Below, one piece after another: positions 1 through 5,019 of a stretch of 6,463 bases of DNA. The position numbers and the translations under genes were made by a program. The notes under the pieces were generated by a model. That model did not search any database. It had not been told where the DNA came from and saw only the letters and a list, made by a program, of their open reading frames with translations. The stretch is from CAZJQT01 sp964604415. Lineage in GTDB: Bacteria; Patescibacteriota; Saccharimonadia; Saccharimonadales; CAZJQT01. The stretch covers positions 1-6,463 of the forward strand of contig CAZRYT010000027.1 in NCBI GenBank assembly GCA_964604415.1, given 5' to 3'. How positions within the stretch are numbered: the first letter of the stretch is position 1; each line of letters opens with the position of its first letter.

Positions 1-1208
1 ACACCCAAGTGCAAACCGACAAAAACGGCCAGGCCAAACTAGTTCTACCGGCCGATAAAACGACGGTTTCAGCTGATATTTCATTGGACGGATTCAATCC
101 TACCAAAGCAGACATTAAAGTTACCGACCAAGTTGTCAAAGACAATACCTTGAGCCTAACGCCGGCGGGCAAAGTCTATTTCTTGTCCAAGCGTACCGGC
201 AAGATCAATGTCATGAAGTCTGACCTAGATGGCCAAAACGCGGCAGTTGTATTGGCTGCCCAAGGTACTGAAGAGGACGGCAACACGGTACTGCTGGCTT
301 CACGTGACTGGCAACGGCTGGCGCTACTATCACGGCGTGGAACCACGACGGCTCATTTGTATCTGATTGATACTACCGACAGTGACAAACTGACTGAAAT
401 TGATGGTGGCGACAACGCGCAAGTTTCTATGACCGGTTGGACGGGGCATTACTTTGTCTACCAAGTAACTAGGAGTAACGTCCAAAACTGGCAACCCAAT
501 AAAACAGCTCTAAAAAGCTACAACTCAGATAACAAGCAACTGACAACGGCCGATCAGACAAGCGGCGAAGGCACCAGCGACAGCGACTATGCTGCAGAGA
601 TCTTCGGGAACACGTTTCTATTGAACGACCAGATCGTCTACAGCAAATATTGGTACGGTGTTTACGGTTCTAGCCACATGAGTGGCAAGCGCATGGGAAT
701 TTACAAGGTCGGATCTGGCGGTGCTGGCCGTACTCTACTCAAAGATTTTGATAACGGCGTGAGCGGGTACATAAGTGCTACCTTAAACAAACCGCAACAG
801 ATCTACTTCAGCATAAACTCGGGCGGTACAACCTTCTATGAATATAACGGCACTAACCTTAGCGTTGCCAGTGACATTAGCAGCGACAGCTTCAATCAAC
901 CCTACCCAACCTATCTACAATCACCTTCTGGCAACAAAACTTTCTGGTACGAATCGCGTGATGGCAAAAACTCACTATTTGTTGGTGATGGTAATGGCGT
1001 TGGCGGCAAAGAGATTGCCCGCCTTAGTGACTATGTAACCTACGGCTGGTTCACAGAAGATTATTTGCTGGTATCAAAGGGTGGTAGTGAACTATTCATC
1101 ATGCCAGTAGCCGGGGCAGGTACAGATAATCATGTAATTAAGATTACGGATTATCATAAGCCAGATGCTTCGTTCTACGGTTATGGTGGTGGCTATGGCG
1201 GCATCTGA
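1..1208 (+). CDS. Partial membrane-anchored surface protein with Ig-like repeat and beta-propeller (3' part of gene)
   Basis: The reading frame is open from the first bases (codons start at position 3), so the GTG at 9 is not a real start and the gene begins outside the window. It ends at TGA 1206-1208. With the GTG as residue 1, residues 1-50 look like the end of an Ig-like/carboxypeptidase-regulatory-type beta domain (TDKNGQAKLVL, then LDGFNPTKADI). From residue 54 there are repeating beta-strand units of TolB/WD40-like type, such as GKVYFLSKRTGKINVM, LYLIDTTDSDKLTEI and SPSGNKTFWYESRDGK. The protein ends in a Gly/Tyr-rich tail (FYGYGGGYGGI). The first 150 residues align without large gaps to residues ~328-481 of the protein starting at 5020, including GWTGHYFVY against GWSGDYLVY, so the missing N-terminus probably also carries an acidic cytoplasmic part and a membrane anchor. 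No catalytic motif is visible. The gene is certain and its role is unknown; a cell-surface position is inferred. Confidence 0.85.
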   Translation, partial: TQVQTDKNGQAKLVLPADKTTVSADISLDGFNPTKADIKVTDQVVKDNTLSLTPAGKVYFLSKRTGKINVMKSDLDGQNAAVVLAAQGTEEDGNTVLLASRDWQRLALLSRRGTTTAHLYLIDTTDSDKLTEIDGGDNAQVSMTGWTGHYFVYQVTRSNVQNWQPNKTALKSYNSDNKQLTTADQTSGEGTSDSDYAAEIFGNTFLLNDQIVYSKYWYGVYGSSHMSGKRMGIYKVGSGGAGRTLLKDFDNGVSGYISATLNKPQQIYFSINSGGTTFYEYNGTNLSVASDISSDSFNQPYPTYLQSPSGNKTFWYESRDGKNSLFVGDGNGVGGKEIARLSDYVTYGWFTEDYLLVSKGGSELFIMPVAGAGTDNHVIKITDYHKPDASFYGYGGGYGGI

Positions 1209-1226
1209 TCTGGCATCAAAGCGCTT

Positions 1227-1255
1227 TTGGTTAGAAACTTTTTTGGCATTACAAT
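1227..1255 (+). promoter_or_regulatory. Probable pyrB promoter giving a leaderless mRNA
   Basis: A -35-like TTGGTT (1227-1232, 3 of 6 consensus bases) is followed after 17 bases by TACAAT (1250-1255, 5 of 6). The ATG of pyrB comes 8 bases after the -10 box, so transcription would begin within about two bases of the start codon. No Shine-Dalgarno sequence lies in front of the ATG, which fits leaderless translation. The -35 box is weak and the call rests mainly on the -10 box and its spacing. Confidence 0.5.
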
Positions 1256-1263
1256 GAGTCGTA

Positions 1264-2265
1264 ATGCACGTACTAACAGCTGAACAGTTCGATTCCGAAA
1301 CACTGCAGACTATCTTTGAATCGGCTGATCACTTTCGTCAACAAACCTCAGAAAGAGAGGGACGCCAGGATTTAGTTAAAAGGTATGCTGGCGAACTGCT
1401 AGTCAACCTCTTTTATGAGCCATCAACTCGCACTCGCCTAAGTTTTGGTATGGCGGCTAGGCAGCTTGGTATGGGTGTTGAAGGAACTGAAAATGCTAGG
1501 GAGTTTTCGTCAGCCGCCAAGGGCGAAACAATTGAGGACACCATAAGAGTTATAGCCGAATACAGCCCGGCAATCATAGTTCTACGTCACCACGAGACTG
1601 GTGGTGCTAATCGAGCAGCTGCTGTCAGCGAAGTGCCAATTATTAACGCCGGTGATGGCAAAGGTGAGCATCCAACCCAAGCTCTACTTGATCTCTATAC
1701 TATACAACGCGAAAAGGGTAGGCTAACAGATTTAAATGTGGTTATTGGTGGCGACTTGGCAAATGGTCGCACCGCACGCTCTCTGTCAAAGATGCTGGCC
1801 AACTATCCAGACAATGAAATAACCTTTGTTTCTATACCCGAATTTCAAATTGGTGGAGATATAAAAGCCTACCTTGACTCACATAATACTAAGTCTCAAG
1901 AGAGCGTCGATGTGTTTCAGAGTCTGCGTGATGCTGATGTTGTTTATTGGACACGCTTACAAACAGAGCGTATTCCCAAGCCCGAAGTTGATGAAAAAAA
2001 CCCAACGACTGAACAAATAGAGGAGCTCAGAAAATACCAGGAAATGATTGAGCGTTTACAAAGTAACTTTACGATTAATGAAGCAACCCTGAGCGTCATG
2101 CCCAAAGAAGCTATTATCATGCACCCTTTGCCTAGGGTAGGTGAGATTCACGCAGCAGTCGATAAAGATCCTCGGGCCGTCTATTTTTCTCAAGCCGGTA
2201 ATGGTAAGTATGTACGCATGGCGCTAATCGACATGATATTGAAAGAATCTTCAGCTAACACTTGA
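1264..2265 (+). CDS. pyrB: Aspartate carbamoyltransferase, catalytic subunit
   Basis: Carbamoylates L-aspartate with carbamoyl phosphate to give N-carbamoyl-L-aspartate, the committed step of de novo pyrimidine synthesis in the cytoplasm; the active enzyme is a trimer. The family signatures are present in order: carbamoyl-phosphate loop YEPSTRTRLSF (51-61), the 80s loop SSAAKGET (82-89) with equivalents of E. coli Ser80 and Lys84 but Ala in place of Lys83, HPTQALLD (136-143), GDLANGRTARSL (163-174), TRLQTER (230-236) and MHPLPRVGEI (286-295). At 333 residues it is longer than the 311-residue E. coli chain; about 20 extra residues lie between TRLQTER and FTINEATL, in the region of the 240s loop. 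The start at 1264 gives a normal N-terminus; an ATG at 1254 is in another frame and soon stops. No pyrI, carAB or pyrC is adjacent, so a simple unregulated trimer and a salvage-linked or partial pathway are possible. The family call is very secure. Confidence 0.97.
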   Translation: MHVLTAEQFDSETLQTIFESADHFRQQTSEREGRQDLVKRYAGELLVNLFYEPSTRTRLSFGMAARQLGMGVEGTENAREFSSAAKGETIEDTIRVIAEYSPAIIVLRHHETGGANRAAAVSEVPIINAGDGKGEHPTQALLDLYTIQREKGRLTDLNVVIGGDLANGRTARSLSKMLANYPDNEITFVSIPEFQIGGDIKAYLDSHNTKSQESVDVFQSLRDADVVYWTRLQTERIPKPEVDEKNPTTEQIEELRKYQEMIERLQSNFTINEATLSVMPKEAIIMHPLPRVGEIHAAVDKDPRAVYFSQAGNGKYVRMALIDMILKESSANT

Positions 2266-2290
2266 CGTGTTAAGCATCACGGGGTAGAGT
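2262..2290 (+). promoter_or_regulatory. Probable promoter of the ABC exporter genes, overlapping the pyrB stop
   Basis: TTGACG (2262-2267, 5 of 6 consensus bases) overlaps the pyrB stop codon TGA (2263-2265). After a 17-base spacer comes TAGAGT (2285-2290, 4 of 6). Eight bases separate the -10 box from the ATG at 2299, the same as at pyrB, so the message would again be leaderless or nearly so. No terminator lies between pyrB and the exporter, so read-through from pyrB is also possible. Confidence 0.6.
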
Positions 2291-2298
2291 GAAAAGAT

Positions 2299-3294
2299 AT
2301 GACAGAATTGGCATTTGAGGTTAGTAATGTTGCTAAATACTTTGGCGAGGTCAAGGCACTTGACGGTGTCAGCCTGAAGGCCGAAAACGGCAAGATATTT
2401 GGCTTGCTGGGACCCAATGGTGCTGGCAAAACTACTCTGGTCAACATGCTAGCCACTCTGTCCGAACCGACCAAGGGCAGCCTAAAGGTGCTAGGTGTGG
2501 ACGTTATGAAACAACCAAACAAAGTCCGTAACTTGATTGGCCTAGCTGGCCAGTTTGCCGCCGTTGATGAGTATCTGACCGGCTTTGAAAACCTCTACAT
2601 GGTTGGACGGCTGTATCACTTGAGCGCCAAAGAGGCCAAAGCCCGTAGCAAAGCCATCCTAGAACGGCTTAATCTAGCTGACGCCGCCGGTCGTCAAGCC
2701 CGCACCTATTCAGGCGGCATGCGTCGACGACTAGATCTAGGTGCCTGCCTGGTTGGCCACCCCAAGATCTTATTCCTGGACGAACCGACCACCGGCTTGG
2801 ACCCGCGCACTAGGCTTGATTTGTGGAGTCTCATCCGCGAACTCGTCGAAGAAGGCACCAGCATACTATTAACTACCCAGTACCTGGAAGAAGCCGACGA
2901 ACTGGCTGACCATATCGCCGTCATTGACCGTGGTAAGTTAATTGCCGAAGGTACCAGTAACCAGCTGAAAGCCAAACTGGGCGGTGATGTCATCGAATTT
3001 CAACTGACCAATGCGGCCAATAAAGACAAGGCCTTGCAGGCGGTCAGTAAACTCGGCCAAAAAAATCCTACCTACAACGATGATACGCAGACCATTACTG
3101 TCCCAGTCGGCAGCGGTGGTAACAAAAAGCTGGCCGAAGTGGTTCGAGCTCTGGATAGCGCCGGTGTGGCACCGCACACCTTGTCGTTGCATGAGCCATC
3201 CTTGGATGATGTCTTCCTAGCTCTGACTGGTGCTAAGGCCTCTGAGGTCGCTACTAACGGCAAGACCAAAAAACGAGGGCGCCATGCACAGTAG
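2299..3294 (+). CDS. ABC transporter ATP-binding protein, daunorubicin-resistance (DrrA) type
   Basis: Cytoplasmic ATPase that powers export through the membrane partner encoded next. Its 331 residues match the usual DrrA length. Visible in order: Walker A GPNGAGKT (38-45), Q-loop Gln85, signature YSGGM (137-141), Walker B ILFLDEP (157-163, catalytic Glu162) and D-loop GLDP (166-169). The H-loop position is Gln194 (LLTTQYLEEAD), the substitution known from DrrA proteins, so it is not a sign of decay. The C-terminal part (~225-315) is the accessory domain of this subfamily and ends with the typical SLDDVFLALTG (residues ~303-313). The tail is basic (KTKKRGRH). No Shine-Dalgarno sequence precedes the ATG; see the promoter at 2262. 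The gene overlaps the permease by 11 bases, so the two make one complex. The substrate cannot be read from sequence: family members export antibiotics, lipids or polysaccharides. The subfamily call is secure; drug resistance as such is not shown. Confidence 0.95.
   Translation: MTELAFEVSNVAKYFGEVKALDGVSLKAENGKIFGLLGPNGAGKTTLVNMLATLSEPTKGSLKVLGVDVMKQPNKVRNLIGLAGQFAAVDEYLTGFENLYMVGRLYHLSAKEAKARSKAILERLNLADAAGRQARTYSGGMRRRLDLGACLVGHPKILFLDEPTTGLDPRTRLDLWSLIRELVEEGTSILLTTQYLEEADELADHIAVIDRGKLIAEGTSNQLKAKLGGDVIEFQLTNAANKDKALQAVSKLGQKNPTYNDDTQTITVPVGSGGNKKLAEVVRALDSAGVAPHTLSLHEPSLDDVFLALTGAKASEVATNGKTKKRGRHAQ
3275..3279 (+). promoter_or_regulatory. Shine-Dalgarno-like site of the ABC permease gene
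   Basis: GAGGG lies 4 bases before the ATG at 3284, inside the end of the ATPase gene. It decides the permease start: the longer frame beginning at ATG 3230 would overlap the ATPase gene by 65 bases, has no such site, and adds residues unlike the family. It is the only convincing ribosome binding site close to a start codon in this window, as expected for a coupled internal gene. Confidence 0.6.
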
Positions 3295-4069
3295 AATCTA
3301 CTATGAACTGACCGATACCTGGGCGATTGCCAAGCGTAACCTGCTGCGCTACATTCGTTTGCCGCAACTCGTCTTCTTCAGCTCTATCCAACCGGTTATC
3401 TTCTTGACCCTTTTCAACTTTGTCTTTGGTGGTGCGCTCGGTCACGAAGGCGCGGCTCTGCACGGCAAATACATTAACTACCTGTTACCCGGCATCATGG
3501 TGCAAGTGACGCTGTTTGGCGGCTTGCAAACTGGTATTGGCTTGGCGAGGGATATCAATAGCGGGTTAGTGGACCGCTGGCGCAGCCTGCCGATGAGCCG
3601 AGCCGCTGTGCTGGCTGGCCGCACCTTTGCTGATACGCTTCGTAATATCGTAGTCGTCAGTATCATGCTGAGCGTCGGTTACTTTTATGGCTTCCGCTTT
3701 TCCAATGGATTTATAAACGGTGTGGCCATGGTTGCCATCCTGCTACTATTTGGTTTTGCCTTTTCTTGGATCGCCGCCTTTCTGGGTTTGGCGACCAGGG
3801 ATGAGGAAACGGCCCAGTTAGCTGGCTTTGTGTTTGTCTTTCCATTGGTGTTTGCTAGCGCCGCCTTTGTACCTGTTAATAGCATGGCCAGCTGGCTGCA
3901 GCACTTTGCCAACAATCAGCCTATCACTTTTGCGGCCACAGCGGCTCGCAGCCTAGCATTAGGAATCCCTAGCAACGGTGCCATCTGGAAGATTCTGCTA
4001 TGGTCTATCGGCATATTGGTCGTCTTTGTACCGCTATCAATAGCCAGATACAAACGCGCCACTAGTTAG
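3284..4069 (+). CDS. ABC-2 type permease, DrrB-like exporter membrane subunit
   Basis: Membrane subunit of the exporter whose ATPase is encoded just upstream. Its 261 residues are the usual size for the family. About six membrane segments can be seen: ~30-50, 65-87, 116-136, 144-169, 181-199 and 235-254. The diagnostic ABC-2/DrrB stretch is present: YLLPGIMVQ (66-74), then the loop GLARDINSGLVDRWRSLPMS (86-105), thought to contact the ATPase. A second conserved patch, SWLQHFANNQPIT (203-215), precedes the last segment. The N-terminus is short and basic (IAKRNLLRYIR) and the C-terminus is basic (ARYKRATS), both consistent with cytoplasmic ends. The start is 11 bases inside the ATPase gene, implying translational coupling and matched amounts. 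The stop TAG overlaps the stop of the convergent minus-strand gene. The substrate is unknown. Confidence 0.93.
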   Translation: MHSRIYYELTDTWAIAKRNLLRYIRLPQLVFFSSIQPVIFLTLFNFVFGGALGHEGAALHGKYINYLLPGIMVQVTLFGGLQTGIGLARDINSGLVDRWRSLPMSRAAVLAGRTFADTLRNIVVVSIMLSVGYFYGFRFSNGFINGVAMVAILLLFGFAFSWIAAFLGLATRDEETAQLAGFVFVFPLVFASAAFVPVNSMASWLQHFANNQPITFAATAARSLALGIPSNGAIWKILLWSIGILVVFVPLSIARYKRATS

Positions 4070-4296
4070 GCTAACTCTGGCAAACCTGTGAAACCGGTGC
4101 CAATCAAAGCTATTTGACCTTTTCCCATGGCTTTTTCCATGAAGTCATCTGTGAAATGGAATCTTTCAACCACTTTTGGGGTGATATAAGCAGGGTGATC
4201 CACATAAAACTTGTCTGCATCAGCACATGCTTCGCTAATATTAGCGAATAATCCATTTAAAGCTTCTTTGCTGCCTAGACGATGTTCACTAGCCAT
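4066..4296 (-). CDS. Small uncharacterised protein (76 aa), convergent with the ABC permease
   Basis: Not a family that I recognise. The product is 76 residues, soluble in appearance, with no signal peptide or membrane segment. Residues 10-27 could form an amphipathic helix (KEALNGLFANISEACADA). A middle part rich in aromatic residues follows (KFYVDHPAYITP, then ERFHFTDDFMEKAM), and the end is hydrophobic and glycine-containing (IALIGTGFTGLPEL). The composition is protein-like, and the other strand has no substantial open frame here, which favours a real gene. Its stop (TTA on the plus strand, 4066-4068) shares bases with the permease stop at 4067-4069. Upstream, TATAGG (4305-4310 on the minus strand) lies 8 bases before the ATG and may be a -10 box; the overlapping GGGG could instead act as a weak ribosome binding site. 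A role linked to the exporter is possible but unsupported. Confidence 0.6.
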   Translation of the reverse strand: MASEHRLGSKEALNGLFANISEACADADKFYVDHPAYITPKVVERFHFTDDFMEKAMGKGQIALIGTGFTGLPELA

Positions 4297-4315
4297 ATTA
4301 AACCCCTATAAAGCA

Positions 4316-4358
4316 CAAACCTCCTCGGGTGATCCGGGGAGGTTTGCTTTTGCTTTTT
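4316..4358 (+). terminator. Intrinsic terminator, probably for the exporter transcript
   Basis: A 13-pair stem (4316-4328 with 4334-4346, one T-G wobble) closes a five-base loop GTGAT, and is followed by T-rich sequence (CTTTTGCTTTTT, 4347-4358). The T-tract lies on the plus-strand side, so it suits rightward transcripts. The nearest rightward gene is the ABC permease, whose stop is about 250 bases upstream, so its message would cover the whole small minus-strand gene in antisense. On the other strand the hairpin is followed by only a short run of T, so termination there would be weaker. Confidence 0.8.
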
Positions 4359-4396
4359 GATTATTAGTTTTGGTTACTGCTAAAACAAAGCATGCG

Positions 4397-4405
4397 CCTC
4401 CCCGG
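4397..4405 (+). other. Possible alternative pairing partner of the terminator hairpin
   Basis: CCTCCCCGG here is the exact complement of CCGGGGAGG (4334-4342), the right arm of the terminator, and pairs with it without the wobble found in the terminator stem. It lies downstream of the T-tract, so it could form only in transcripts that have already read through, or could affect RNA processing. It may be chance. The rest of 4359-4533 holds no gene that I can support; a small imperfect hairpin (CCGTC/GGCGG, 4406-4420) lies beside it. Confidence 0.2.
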
Positions 4406-4515
4406 CCGTCATAATGGCGGTTGTTGCGCACACGTTTTTGTTTAAGTTTATAACCACATTTTCAATTTACGCTTGTGTTTGGGGCTTGTCAATGGCTAGT
4501 CACCACTTGGGCCTG

Positions 4516-4524
4516 TGGTAAGCT
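4516..4524 (+). promoter_or_regulatory. Possible extended -10 promoter of the Q/N-rich protein gene
   Basis: TGGTAAGCT fits the extended -10 pattern TGnTAnnnT. The box ends 9 bases before the ATG at 4534, close to the 8-base spacing at pyrB and the ABC ATPase. The best -35 match at a usable distance is TAGTCA (4497-4502, 16-base spacer), which is weak. No Shine-Dalgarno sequence precedes the ATG. A promoter is expected here because the terminator upstream should isolate this gene pair. Confidence 0.35.
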
Positions 4525-4533
4525 AATTGGTAG

Positions 4534-4980
4534 ATGGCAGACCAAGTTTACTCCGGCAACCAAGCTAGCGATTACCAACCACCGACCAGGAATCCACAGG
4601 ACAATGCGGCTACCAATTTGCAACCAAATCAAACTGTTCTCCAGCCAGTTACTGGAACTCAGGTTAATCAACAAGCTTTACCGATAATTGCTAACTTGCA
4701 AGTTGTAAATAATGGCAGTAAACAAGAGGCCAGCGTTAGTCCAGCCAAATCCCATAGCCCGCCAATTACTCAAATCGGTTTTTTAACCCTGTTCATTGCT
4801 CTGGTTGCGGCAGTTGTCTATATGAGTAAATTTAAAAACAGAGTAAAAAGTCCAACTGCCGCTGACGCTGAGATACTGCTAGTGAACTCAGAAATCGACA
4901 AGCCTCATTCAAATAAAAAGAAACATCACCCACGGCCTGGCAAAAAACGCCGAAACCGTTCGGCAAAAAAATACCGTTAA
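4534..4980 (+). CDS. Small single-pass membrane protein with Q/N-rich N-terminus and basic C-terminal tail
   Basis: Not a family that I recognise. The 148-residue product has three parts. Residues 1-75 are low-complexity, rich in Gln, Asn, Pro and Thr, and probably disordered. Residues 80-97 are one hydrophobic membrane segment (QIGFLTLFIALVAAVVYM). Residues 98-148 are polar and end in a very basic tail (NKKKHHPRPGKKRRNRSAKK). There is no cleavable signal peptide. By the positive-inside rule the C-terminus should be cytoplasmic and the Q/N-rich part outside. The gene lies 39 bases before the large surface-protein gene on the same strand, probably in one operon; both starts share the same 11 bases (TAGATGGCAGA at 4531 and 5017). 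Its basic tail and the acidic N-terminal region of the neighbour would face the same compartment, which suggests a partner or scaffold role, though this is inference. The gene is likely real; its function is unknown. Confidence 0.75.
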   Translation: MADQVYSGNQASDYQPPTRNPQDNAATNLQPNQTVLQPVTGTQVNQQALPIIANLQVVNNGSKQEASVSPAKSHSPPITQIGFLTLFIALVAAVVYMSKFKNRVKSPTAADAEILLVNSEIDKPHSNKKKHHPRPGKKRRNRSAKKYR

Positions 4981-5019
4981 TGCTAAACTCCAACTAGATA
5001 AATAAGTGGGCACAATTAG

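Noticed and set aside
9..11. GTG at position 9 as the start of the first gene
   Set aside because: The frame is open to the window edge and the protein aligns internally with its paralogue, so this is the middle of a longer gene.
1218..1227. Palindrome AAAGCGCTTT after the first gene as a terminator or operator
   Set aside because: It has no loop and is only ten bases long, and no T-tract follows a stem. A protein site cannot be excluded but nothing supports it.
2706..3192. Minus-strand and alternative-frame open frames within the ABC genes
   Set aside because: The ATPase motifs are intact in the plus frame and the shadows show no family features.
3230..3283. Longer permease start at ATG 3230
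   Set aside because: It would overlap the ATPase gene by 65 bases, has no ribosome binding site, and adds 18 basic residues not typical of the family. ATG 3284 has GAGGG at a suitable distance.
4475..4687. Open frames at 4475-4687 (plus) and 4489-4674 (minus)
   Set aside because: They overlap the start of the Q/N-rich protein gene in other frames, have no start signals, and their products look random.
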